Source of the DNA: an uncultured Clostridia bacterium
Lineage (GTDB): Bacteria > Bacillota > Clostridia > Oscillospirales > Acutalibacteraceae
NCBI GenBank assembly: GCA_946497265.1
Contig: CAMMKL010000030.1
Coordinates: forward strand, 1-13,650
DNA length: 13,650 bases
Direction of reading: 5' to 3'
Shown one piece after another: positions 1-6,606 of this stretch (within the stretch, counting starts at the first letter, position 1; each line of letters opens with the position of its first letter). The notes beneath the pieces were generated by a model that saw nothing but the letters and a program-made list of their open reading frames with translations, had not been told where the DNA came from and did not search any database. Made by a program: the position numbers and the translations under genes.

Positions 1-697
1 GCTTTGCGTGATTGGTCCAAATCCAGGTGAAGTTGTAAAACATAGAGGTAAAGCGAACCACATTGGTCATGGGATGATCCACGCACCACTGCTCAAGCCA
101 CTTGAGGATTTGCGCCTGGGTTTCGGGATGGCGGGGCTCCACCGCCATGAGATGCTCCTTGTCGCCCCAGTCGTTGGTGATGTGATTGTACATGGAAATT
201 TCCTCCCACAGACGGATGGCGAGGAAATTGACCGTATACTTGTGGTAAGGGACACAGCCGCGCACCGTCACCGTGCCGGCCTGCTCGTCGTAGTCCCAGC
301 TGCCGGCAGGGACCTCCGCGCCGGCGGTGCGGTCGAACACTTGCCAAAACTCCTTGGGATCGTCCTTCCAGTTGACGGCGAACTGCTCGGTGAAATAGCC
401 CTGGATCGGCCGGATGGTCACGGTATCCGTTTCGGCGTAGACCGGCTCGCTCATCAGGAAATTCTGCTGGAGCTTGTCCATATTCTGCTTGGCCCACTGG
501 TTGTCCGACCGGATCAGGCAGATGGTGGAAAAGATATCGTACCCTGCATTGATGATCTCGTCGGAAAGCTGGGTGCCGTCGCTGTCACGGATGACGTCGG
601 CGCCCCACTTTTTCGCCATCTGAAGGGTCAGCTCCTCATAGCCCGCTTCACCCGGCAGCGTAAAGCCGCCCTGCTTTAACGTGTTTTCCATACCCAT
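1..697 (-). CDS. gnpA: GH112 beta-galactosyl phosphorylase (galacto-N-biose/lacto-N-biose type), N-terminal part
   Basis: The visible 232 codons read as the N-terminus of a GH112 phosphorylase. These cytosolic enzymes cleave beta-1,3-galactosyl-N-acetylhexosamine (or beta-1,4-galactosyl-rhamnose) with phosphate to give galactose 1-phosphate. Family stretches as I remember them: GRFTLPGEAGYEELTL-like start (here QGGFTLPGEAGYEELTL), KWGADVIRDSDGTQLS near residue 30, EISMYNHITNDWGDKEH near 165, and NVVRFTSMFYNFTWIW near 213. Family members are about 720 residues, so roughly two thirds, including the catalytic acid region, lies beyond the left edge. The first ATG (697) is chosen because GGAGG sits 11 nt upstream; a second ATG two codons later is too far from it. 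It begins 36 nt after the stop of the upstream membrane-protein gene, so the two are probably cotranscribed. Galacto-N-biose versus galactosyl-rhamnose specificity cannot be settled from this part, so the symbol is provisional. Confidence 0.88.
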   Translation of the reverse strand, partial: MGMENTLKQGGFTLPGEAGYEELTLQMAKKWGADVIRDSDGTQLSDEIINAGYDIFSTICLIRSDNQWAKQNMDKLQQNFLMSEPVYAETDTVTIRPIQGYFTEQFAVNWKDDPKEFWQVFDRTAGAEVPAGSWDYDEQAGTVTVRGCVPYHKYTVNFLAIRLWEEISMYNHITNDWGDKEHLMAVEPRHPETQAQILKWLEQWCVDHPMTNVVRFTSMFYNFTWIWTNHAK

Positions 698-733
698 AGC
701 GCACCGTTCCTCCCAATGGTAATAAATCTCGGT

Positions 734-1525
734 TTACTCGGCCTCGTTGAGGCTGAACATAGATTCCAAACGTTCCCGCAGCTCGGGATTGTTTTCGGAA
801 AGCTGGTTGATTCCCGCTTCGGTTGGGGTGTTGCTGCGCACCCGTTCAAACAGCTGGGCCGACGTGCGGTACATCTCCTGCCCGTGCTCCTTGGTATCCT
901 CCGGGAGCTTGCGTATAAGGAAGCATAGATCCTCCGGCAGGTCCACGTCTCCAAGCAGGTCGCCGAAAGCGCTTCCCTTGATCTGCCAGCGATAGCTTCC
1001 TTCCTCCTCATTATATGGGGTAATGCCTTCAATTTCGTCAAACATAATGGAGACCGGCTCCGGCGGGTCGCTTTCGAGCACCTTTTTCAGCTGGGAATCC
1101 TCATAAGCGAACAGGAAACTTTCCACCATCATAGAGGTTGCCGAAAAGCGGGCCACTGAAGCCTGCTGCATGCTGGGATTGGTGGATTCCAGCGCATAGT
1201 CGTCGATCTGTACGACGACCTTTCCATCTCCGTTGATATCCTCGGCATAGGCGGTCAGCGCGTTTCGCAGGGTGTTCGTCTGATCGCCGGTCAGTCCCTT
1301 AGCGGTAACAAAGCCCACATAATAATCAGGCTTTTCCTGGTTGACGAAGTAGACCACCAAGCTGGCGACAATGGCAATCAACACCGCCACGACGACGATC
1401 TTCGGCCCGTAATAATACCAGTAGTCGTGAAACCACCGGCCGATCCGCTGGCCGCGGGTCAGGTTTTCCGGCTGAACTATTTCTTCGGGTTCGGGGGGCT
1501 GCGGTCCTGGAATTGGTCTGGGCAT
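734..1525 (-). CDS. Single-span membrane protein of unknown function with large extracytoplasmic domain
   Basis: A 263-residue protein. Residues 1-25 are proline- and glutamate-rich. An aromatic patch (DYWYYYG, 34-40) precedes one transmembrane span at about 42-62, and about 200 hydrophilic residues follow, probably outside the cell. Residues 96-103 read DINGDGKV, which looks like a calcium-binding DxNxDG loop, but it is a single copy without a dockerin context. I do not recognise a named family with confidence; similar tail-exposed proteins occur in Clostridia. The start is the ATG at 1525, which has AGGAGG 6 nt upstream; the 26 codons before it in the same frame run through the hairpin and the ribosome binding site and are unlikely to be translated. 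It lies immediately upstream of the GH112 gene and is probably in one operon with it, but nothing in the sequence ties it to sugar metabolism. Confidence 0.8.
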   Translation of the reverse strand: MPRPIPGPQPPEPEEIVQPENLTRGQRIGRWFHDYWYYYGPKIVVVAVLIAIVASLVVYFVNQEKPDYYVGFVTAKGLTGDQTNTLRNALTAYAEDINGDGKVVVQIDDYALESTNPSMQQASVARFSATSMMVESFLFAYEDSQLKKVLESDPPEPVSIMFDEIEGITPYNEEEGSYRWQIKGSAFGDLLGDVDLPEDLCFLIRKLPEDTKEHGQEMYRTSAQLFERVRSNTPTEAGINQLSENNPELRERLESMFSLNEAE

Positions 1526-1721
1526 ACTTTTCCTCCTTTGTAAAAGGGGACGGCCCGTCCCCTTTCTGTGTGGGTTTCCCTCCCCGGCCGCACAAAACCG
1601 CATGGACGGCCTCTTCCAATGAAAGCCGGATCATTCCTTCGGCTTCCTCGTCAGACGGATACCTTTTTCTATCCCTTGCTGGAAAATACCGATATTCCCA
1701 ATAAAACAGCTGCTTTTTCAC
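1326..1721 (-). CDS. Doubtful small ORF in the leader of the 263-residue membrane protein
   Basis: An open frame lies between the consensus promoter at 1803-1830 and the membrane-protein gene. It can start at GTG 1721, with AGGGAG 11 nt upstream, or at GTG 1742 with no evident site. The first 55 or so codons have a plausible composition (KKQLFYWEYRYF start, then an acidic/leucine stretch). The frame then runs through the hairpin at 1543-1565 and about 200 nt into the downstream gene in another frame, where the residues become arginine/glycine-rich as expected of a shadow. It could be a short gene that lost its stop, a leader peptide, or chance. No family is recognised. Confidence 0.22.
   Translation of the reverse strand: MKKQLFYWEYRYFPARDRKRYPSDEEAEGMIRLSLEEAVHAVLCGRGGKPTQKGDGPSPFTKEEKYAQTNSRTAAPRTRRNSSAGKPDPRPADRPVVSRLLVLLRAEDRRRGGVDCHCRQLGGLLRQPGKA
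1543..1565 (-). promoter_or_regulatory. Perfect hairpin just upstream of the ribosome binding site (attenuator-like)
   Basis: An 11-nt inverted repeat (AAAGGGGACGG and its complement) with a single central base; as RNA, about 9 bp closed by a 5-nt loop. On the minus strand it is followed by UUUUAC and, within 6 nt, by the AGGAGG of the 263-residue protein gene. It could terminate transcription from the upstream promoter part of the time, or insulate the gene from it. The U-tract is short, so termination would be modest. Confidence 0.5.
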
Positions 1722-1802
1722 AGCCGACGGTACTCCCTGCACCTATCTTGCTTTTCCGCAGCTTCCTGCCAAATACAAAAAAGAGCAGGAAAGGACAAAG
1801 AT

Positions 1803-1830
1803 ATTATACTCGCAAAACCGATTTTGTCAA
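1803..1830 (-). promoter_or_regulatory. Consensus sigma-A promoter for the membrane protein / GH112 operon
   Basis: On the minus strand TTGACA (1830-1825) and TATAAT (1808-1803) match consensus exactly, separated by 16 nt. Transcription should begin near 1796, leaving a leader of about 270 nt before the start codon at 1525. Confidence 0.75.
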
Positions 1831-1837
1831 TCGTTGA

Positions 1838-2057
1838 GGTGCCCGGATCTAAGGAAAAGCTCCTTTACCACAGTGCTTTTCGCCAGGAAGTTAGATAAAG
1901 CAAGTCATTTATAAGTATTTGAATTCTATAAAGCTGTTTCTGAAAGAAACTAGATAGGTTAGTGGGATATTTGTATTGCATTTATAGTATAGCATACGCG
2001 TAATCTAAATTTTGAAAAAAAGTAATTTTTATTTATATTATACGACTTTCTTATTAA
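1838..2057. other. AT-rich intergenic stretch, no gene
   Basis: No coding frame of convincing quality is present. It holds a few weak short inverted repeats (GTTTC-5-GAAAC near 1938, AAGGA-5-TCCTT near 1852) and additional TATA-like hexamers near 1985. The left boundary of the AT-rich island lies here. Confidence 0.5.
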
Positions 2058-2086
2058 TTGACAATCTATCGCAATGATAATATAAT
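2058..2086 (+). promoter_or_regulatory. Perfect sigma-A promoter of the glycosylation cassette
   Basis: TTGACA at 2058-2063 and TATAAT at 2081-2086 with a 17-nt spacer, identical to consensus. The predicted start near 2093 leaves a leader of only about 20 nt before the first gene, carrying GAGGGG 8 nt from the ATG. No operator-like repeat overlaps it, so expression may be constitutive. Confidence 0.85.
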
Positions 2087-2113
2087 GACTATGAAAAGTG
2101 AGGGGAAAGAAAA

Positions 2114-3289
2114 ATGGATACCATAGTTAGCGTGATTCTTCCATGCTATAATCACGAAAAATTTATTAAGAAGTGTATTTTGAGTATATTAAGCCAAACC
2201 TTTACAAATTTTGAATTATTGATAGCTGATGATTGCTCAAAAGATCACTCTTGGAAAATTATCCAGGAGATTGAGGATGAGAGAATAAAAAGATTTAGAT
2301 TTGAGTCTAATGTAGGTACCGTTCGATCTTTAAATTACCTGTTATCTAAATGTAAGGGAAGCTACATCGCCGTAATCGGATCGGATGATTATTGGCAACC
2401 AGACAAATTATACAAACAAGTTTCGTACATGGAAAAACATAGGGAATGTGCAGCGTGTTTTTGTTGGGCAAAGATCATTGATGAGAACGACTTACCTTAT
2501 GAATCAGATGCCAGTATAAATGCGGATATTTTCCATGTGGAAAACAGAAGGCAGGGAGAATGGCTTAAATTATTTTATGACACTGGTAATCATCTTTGTC
2601 ACTCAAGTGCGTTAATTCGCAAAAGTGTACATGATTCTGTTGGGGAATATAATCCCGCGTATAGACAGTTACATGATTTTGATCTTTGGATCCGTATATT
2701 AAATCGTCATCCCATTCATGTGATTTGCGAAAATTTGGTCGGTTATAGAAGAACGAAAACCAACTCGCAATGTGTCAGCGAAGCATCTAAAGAAAACACG
2801 ATTCGTCTGATTCATGAAAGCAATAACATCATTTACAATTTGTTTTGTGTCATACGAAAAGAAATACTAAAAGAAGGTTTTCTTAATGAGACAGATCAAA
2901 TGGATACGGATGAGGAAGTCGTATTTCAAAAGTATTGTATTTTAAAAAAATACAGTCTATGTGGTGTTACGAATCTTGGCCTTGCAAATACATTTCTAAT
3001 GAATCAAATTAATGGAAAAATCGTTGATCGAATGACAGAATATGGAGTTTCCTTGAATCAATTTTACAGAGAAACAGGTAAAATTTACCACTCATACCCG
3101 GTATCTTTCGACGACTATTACGTTGACCTCCAAAATAATATCGATCAACTCAATAAAACGATAGAACAAAAAGATATTATTATTCAGAATGTTTTGCAAT
3201 CGAGAAGTTGGAAAATAACAGCGCCGCTGCGTTTAATATTATCTAAACTAAAAATGATGAAAAGTGGAATGGGAAAAAATGAGATTTGA
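2114..3289 (+). CDS. GT2 family glycosyltransferase with C-terminal coiled-coil tail
   Basis: A 391-residue inverting GT-A glycosyltransferase, cytosolic or membrane-associated, expected to transfer a nucleotide-activated sugar to a growing surface glycan. The N-terminus SVILPCYNHEKFIKKCILSI is the classic GT2 opening. The nucleotide-binding acidic pair is at 39-40 (IADDCS), the DXD-like metal site at 91-92 (GSDDYW), and the likely catalytic-base region is HDFDLWIR at 187-194. Residues about 339-361 form a short heptad-like helix (LNKTIEQKDIIIQ). The tail SRSWKITAPLR (363-373) is of a kind often found at the end of GT2 enzymes in rhamnan and O-antigen-like clusters. First gene of the cassette, it overlaps the next by 11 nt. 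Donor and acceptor cannot be read from sequence. Confidence 0.9.
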   Translation: MDTIVSVILPCYNHEKFIKKCILSILSQTFTNFELLIADDCSKDHSWKIIQEIEDERIKRFRFESNVGTVRSLNYLLSKCKGSYIAVIGSDDYWQPDKLYKQVSYMEKHRECAACFCWAKIIDENDLPYESDASINADIFHVENRRQGEWLKLFYDTGNHLCHSSALIRKSVHDSVGEYNPAYRQLHDFDLWIRILNRHPIHVICENLVGYRRTKTNSQCVSEASKENTIRLIHESNNIIYNLFCVIRKEILKEGFLNETDQMDTDEEVVFQKYCILKKYSLCGVTNLGLANTFLMNQINGKIVDRMTEYGVSLNQFYRETGKIYHSYPVSFDDYYVDLQNNIDQLNKTIEQKDIIIQNVLQSRSWKITAPLRLILSKLKMMKSGMGKNEI

Positions 3290-4508
3290 TCCTTTATTCT
3301 CAGTTATAGTCTTGCATTACAATCAAGAGTCATATATCAAATATGCTTTGGATTCTATTTTTATCCAAGATTACAGCAATATTGAATTAATTATTGCAGA
3401 TGATGGTTCTAAAGAGATTCATCTTGAGAGTTTGCGTAACTATGTTGACGAAAAGAGAAGACAAAATATTAGAAATGTAATTTGGCAGATTAATGGGAAG
3501 AATTTAGGCACAATTCAGAGCATTAATCGTGCTGTTTCAAAAGCAAATGGGAAATATCTGCTTTTTTTTGCTGCTGATGACGTTTTATGTAACGAACGTG
3601 TAGTGTCGAATTTCGCAGATGCTTTGAATAGCAGCGAGAAAGATGTTTATATGGTTTCAGGCCAATGCCATATGATGGATGAACATTTGGAAAAAGAGCT
3701 CGGTGTCTTTGTCAATCCTAGTTTTGCTTACGAGTTTAATAATTACGTTGCTGTTGAACAATATAAAGTATTTGCGAAAAACTGTTTTTTAGCAATAGGC
3801 GCAACAGCAATGAAAACGGAAATGTTTGATAGATTTGGAAAGTTCAACGAAGAGTATAAACTTGTGGAAGATTGGTCTTACTTTCTGCATTTAACTAGAA
3901 ACGGAGGGAGAGTACAATATCATAATTTTGATGCGCTTCTTCACAGGGATGGCGGGGTGAGTCATTTTAACGGTACTAATTTTGTTCCTCGCTATGTTTT
4001 AGATTATAAATACGATATTGTAAGAATATTTGAAAAGGAAGTATTAGATCAGTTTCAAAGTTTTTCTTACCTTGAACAGTTGGAATTATACAACATTTAT
4101 TTGATGTATAAAAATGACTACCTTAATGCAAATGGAGAAAGACCAATTTACTCTTATTATAAATTATTGAGATTGGCACCAGGATTTGCATGTAAAAAAG
4201 CTCTTGGTTTTTTGATGGAGAAGTTTGATTCGTGGAAATGGAAGATAGGGAGGGCGGCTTTAAAAACGACTGTTTTTTGGGCGTCTCTCTCTATTGCCTT
4301 ATTTTTCATCCGCCAAGAGATAGGAGACCAATTGTTAACTAGCGAAATTTTACGGAGGGTCATAGAAGCTTTTACCTTTGGCATCTTGCCTGTTATTTGT
4401 ACCCTTTTAGTAATTTGCTTTATAAGTATGCTTGTGCTTACTTATCTAAATAAATTTCGACTATTTATAAAAAAAATGAAGAGAAGAAGAATGAAGCAAG
4501 GAGAATAG
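3279..4508 (+). CDS. GT2 family glycosyltransferase with C-terminal membrane segments
   Basis: A 409-residue GT2 enzyme: opening SVIVLHYNQESYIKYALDSI, acidic pair at 41-42 (IADDGS), DXD-like ADD at 99-101, and LVEDWSYFLHL at 195-205 containing the usual ED catalytic pair. Unlike the preceding gene it ends with two hydrophobic stretches (about 326-345 and 366-390) and a strongly basic tail (KKMKRRR), so it is probably anchored in the membrane facing the cytosol. Two C-terminal spans after a GT-A domain recall polyprenyl-phosphate glycosyltransferases (GtrB-like), but the catalytic part looks more like an ordinary GT2, so this is only a possibility. ATG 3279 is preferred over GTG 3264, which lacks a spaced ribosome binding site. 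Confidence 0.87.
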   Translation: MRFDPLFSVIVLHYNQESYIKYALDSIFIQDYSNIELIIADDGSKEIHLESLRNYVDEKRRQNIRNVIWQINGKNLGTIQSINRAVSKANGKYLLFFAADDVLCNERVVSNFADALNSSEKDVYMVSGQCHMMDEHLEKELGVFVNPSFAYEFNNYVAVEQYKVFAKNCFLAIGATAMKTEMFDRFGKFNEEYKLVEDWSYFLHLTRNGGRVQYHNFDALLHRDGGVSHFNGTNFVPRYVLDYKYDIVRIFEKEVLDQFQSFSYLEQLELYNIYLMYKNDYLNANGERPIYSYYKLLRLAPGFACKKALGFLMEKFDSWKWKIGRAALKTTVFWASLSIALFFIRQEIGDQLLTSEILRRVIEAFTFGILPVICTLLVICFISMLVLTYLNKFRLFIKKMKRRRMKQGE

Positions 4509-4510
4509 GC

Positions 4511-4918
4511 ATGATTAACGTTAAACATTTTGTTTTTTCGGATTATGCTGACAAGTACGGCCATCTCGTTCCGATTGAACAAAACAAGGACGTCCCGTTT
4601 GAGATAAAAAGAGTATATTATATTCATAATGTTCCTTATGGTGTCAGACGTGGATTTCATTCTCACTATAATTTACACCAAATGTTAATTTGCGTAAATG
4701 GGAATGTGAAAATTCTTACCAAAACCCCATATGAAGAAGAAGTTACAGTTTTGGATTCACCCGAAAAAGGATTGTATATAGGTCCTATGATTTGGCGGGA
4801 GATGTACGAATTTTCTTCGAATGCGGTATTATTGGTCCTTGCAAGCGAATTATATAGCGTACCTGACTACATAAGAGATTATTCGTTATATGAAGGGGAA
4901 GCAAAAAAATATTTTTAA
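4511..4918 (+). CDS. fdtA: dTDP-4-dehydro-6-deoxyglucose 3,4-ketoisomerase (FdtA/QdtA family)
   Basis: A 135-residue cupin-fold sugar ketoisomerase of the FdtA/QdtA/TylX-like (WxcM C-terminal) family. It moves the keto group of dTDP-4-keto-6-deoxyglucose from C4 to C3, giving the substrate for 3-amination. Family marks: RRGFHSHYNLHQ at 46-57 with the paired histidines H50 and H52 expected in catalysis, KGLYIGPMIWREMYEFS near 86-102, and SVPDYIRDYSLY near 116-127. Length is normal. AAGGAG sits 7 nt before the ATG and the gene starts 2 nt after the previous stop. Whether the product has galacto (FdtA) or gluco (QdtA) configuration at C4 is not readable by eye, so the symbol is for the family. 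Confidence 0.85.
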   Translation: MINVKHFVFSDYADKYGHLVPIEQNKDVPFEIKRVYYIHNVPYGVRRGFHSHYNLHQMLICVNGNVKILTKTPYEEEVTVLDSPEKGLYIGPMIWREMYEFSSNAVLLVLASELYSVPDYIRDYSLYEGEAKKYF

Positions 4919-4933
4919 TTGGGAGAACAAACA

Positions 4934-6022
4934 ATGGAAGTACCATTTTCTACACTCAAGTATATGAATGAAGAAATAAAAACACAAATGATTGAAAAAT
5001 TTACGGAAATCTATGATAAGGGATGGTTTATTCAAGGAAATGAATGCCATGCCTTTGAGCATGAATTTGCTAAATATCTTGGTGTCAAATATTGTGTTGG
5101 TGTAGGAAATGGGCTTGAAGCCATCATATTGGCCCTCCGCGCCCTTGGCGTTACAAAAGGCGACGATGTAATTGTACCAAGTAATACGTTTGTTGCAACA
5201 GTTTTAGCTGTCTCTAGCGTAGGCGCGAATCCTATTTTAGTGGATCCAGATGAAAAAACATATAATTTATCAGCAAAGGGATTGGAAGAAGCATATACAA
5301 AAAACACCAAAGCTGTTATAGCCGTTCATCTTTATGGACAATCTGCTGAGATGAATGGAATCGTAGCTTTTACAAATAAATATGGTCTCAAATTGATCGA
5401 AGATTGTGCCCAAGCTCATGGTGCCGAATTTAACGGCCAAAAAGTTGGTACCTTTGGTGATGTTGGTTGTTTTAGTTTTTATCCTGGAAAGAACCTTGGT
5501 GCCTTAGGTGATGCTGGCGCAATAGTAACCGACAATAAAGCATTGGAAGAAAGAATAAGGGCTTTATCAAATTATGGATCTCAGGAAAAATATCATCATT
5601 TGTACAAAGGAACCAATAGCCGACTCGATGAATTACAGGCAGGATTATTAAGAATAAAATTAAAAAAATTGGATCAATACAATCGTTTTCGGTGTGAGAT
5701 AGCAACAAGATATCTTTCTGAGATACAAAATGATAAGATTATATTACCAACAGTCGGCACCAATCGAACTCATGTGTGGCATATATTTCCCATTTTGAGT
5801 AAAAGTCGAGATGAGTTAAAAAAATACTTAAAAAATAATGGTATTGATGCTCTTTGTCATTATCCTATTCCGATTGCGCGGCAACAAGCTTATATCAACG
5901 ATGGTCTAGCCAACCTGCCTATTGCAGAGAAAATATCCGCACAGGAGCTTAGCCTTCCCTTGTATTATGGAATGGACAAAAAAAGTGTGGATTATGTTAT
6001 AGATGTTCTCAACCGTTTTTGA
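4934..6022 (+). CDS. fdtB: PLP-dependent sugar 3-aminotransferase (DegT/DnrJ/EryC1 family, FdtB/QdtB type)
   Basis: A 362-residue DegT/DnrJ/EryC1/StrS aminotransferase. It should aminate the 3-keto sugar made by the preceding ketoisomerase, with glutamate as usual donor, giving dTDP-3-amino-3,6-dideoxyhexose. Visible marks: WFIQGNECHAFEHEFAKYLG near 31-50, VGVGNGLEAI near 55-64 for cofactor phosphate binding, EDCAQAHGA at 157-165, and FSFYPGKNLGALGDAGA at 180-196, where K186 is the PLP lysine. SRLDELQAGLLRIKL at 229-243 is the family dimer-interface segment. Length is normal. ATG 4934 is chosen because GGGAGA lies 7 nt upstream; the in-frame TTG at 4919 abuts the previous stop and has no site. 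The ketoisomerase-aminotransferase adjacency is the basis for the 3-amino assignment. Confidence 0.88.
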   Translation: MEVPFSTLKYMNEEIKTQMIEKFTEIYDKGWFIQGNECHAFEHEFAKYLGVKYCVGVGNGLEAIILALRALGVTKGDDVIVPSNTFVATVLAVSSVGANPILVDPDEKTYNLSAKGLEEAYTKNTKAVIAVHLYGQSAEMNGIVAFTNKYGLKLIEDCAQAHGAEFNGQKVGTFGDVGCFSFYPGKNLGALGDAGAIVTDNKALEERIRALSNYGSQEKYHHLYKGTNSRLDELQAGLLRIKLKKLDQYNRFRCEIATRYLSEIQNDKIILPTVGTNRTHVWHIFPILSKSRDELKKYLKNNGIDALCHYPIPIARQQAYINDGLANLPIAEKISAQELSLPLYYGMDKKSVDYVIDVLNRF

Positions 6023-6031
6023 GGTGATACC

Positions 6032-6547
6032 ATGAAATTGAGGCCTTTTAAAAGAAAAGATGCAAAAGGCATGCTAGCTTGGATGAAAGACGAGAGTATT
6101 AATCGGATGTTCGCAACTGATTTTGGGAATTTTACTCATGAAAACGTTCTTTCATTTATTGAAAATGCCAACAAAGATGAAAATAATCTTCATTTAGCAT
6201 GTGTAAACGACGAAGATGAGTATCTTGGGACGGTTAGTCTAAAATCTATAAACAAAAATGACTCAAATGCAGAATACGCAATCAGCTTCTGCAAAAAAGC
6301 ACATGGCACCGGTGCCGCATATTTTGCAACGCAAGAGATCTTGAGAATTGCTTTTATAGAATTAGGCCTCGAACGAGTTTACCTCAATGTTATTCCTGAG
6401 AATGCGAGGGCAAATTCTTTTTATAAGAAAAACCATTTTGTCTTTGAAGGAAGATTCAGAAAACATATTAAATTGAGGAATCAGTGGAAAGACCTTAACT
6501 GGTATAGCATGTTGAAAGAAGAATTTGTAGAAATTTATAAACAATAG
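6032..6547 (+). CDS. GNAT acetyltransferase, probable dTDP-amino-sugar N-acetyltransferase
   Basis: A 171-residue GNAT protein of the RimJ/RimL type, which moves an acetyl group from acetyl-CoA to an amine. Seen: LRPFKRKDAKGMLAWMKD at the N-terminus, a central strand EYLGTVSLKSI (63-73), the acetyl-CoA pyrophosphate loop KKAHGTGAAYFA near 88-99, and VIPENARANSFYKKNHF at 120-136, the usual C-terminal motif. It follows the aminotransferase stop by 9 nt with GAGGTGAT before the ATG. Position right after the 3-aminotransferase argues that it acetylates the dTDP-3-amino sugar. In characterised Fuc3NAc and Qui3NAc pathways this step uses a left-handed beta-helix enzyme (FdtC, QdtC); GNAT use is known for dTDP-Fuc4N (WecD). 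A ribosomal-protein acetyltransferase role is the alternative but is unlikely inside this cassette. Confidence 0.82.
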   Translation: MKLRPFKRKDAKGMLAWMKDESINRMFATDFGNFTHENVLSFIENANKDENNLHLACVNDEDEYLGTVSLKSINKNDSNAEYAISFCKKAHGTGAAYFATQEILRIAFIELGLERVYLNVIPENARANSFYKKNHFVFEGRFRKHIKLRNQWKDLNWYSMLKEEFVEIYKQ

Positions 6548-6606
6548 TTTTTAAGCAAACGTTGTAAAAATATATGAGAAGTTGTTTCGCAAGAGGGGTA
6601 CTATCA

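Noticed and set aside
92..108. CRISPR, tRNA or rRNA signals anywhere in the window
   Set aside because: Scanning by eye found no regularly spaced direct repeats, no cloverleaf with TTCGA-type arm and CCA-proximal stem, and no rRNA-like sequence; this position is only a placeholder for a whole-window negative.
8..679. 223-codon open frame on the plus strand
   Set aside because: It is antisense to a frame with clear GH112 phosphorylase sequence; its own product is of low complexity and matches nothing known to me.
1016..1260. Dockerin or EF-hand annotation for the 263-residue protein
   Set aside because: Only one DxNGDG-like loop is present, with no duplicated repeat and no cohesin-dockerin context.
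1513..1837. Two plus-strand frames across the leader region
   Set aside because: They cross the hairpin and the minus-strand promoter, have atypical composition and no convincing ribosome binding site.
3264..3278. Upstream GTG start for the second GT2
   Set aside because: The GTG would extend the protein by five residues with no spaced ribosome binding site; the ATG at 3279 gives the usual GT2 N-terminal length.
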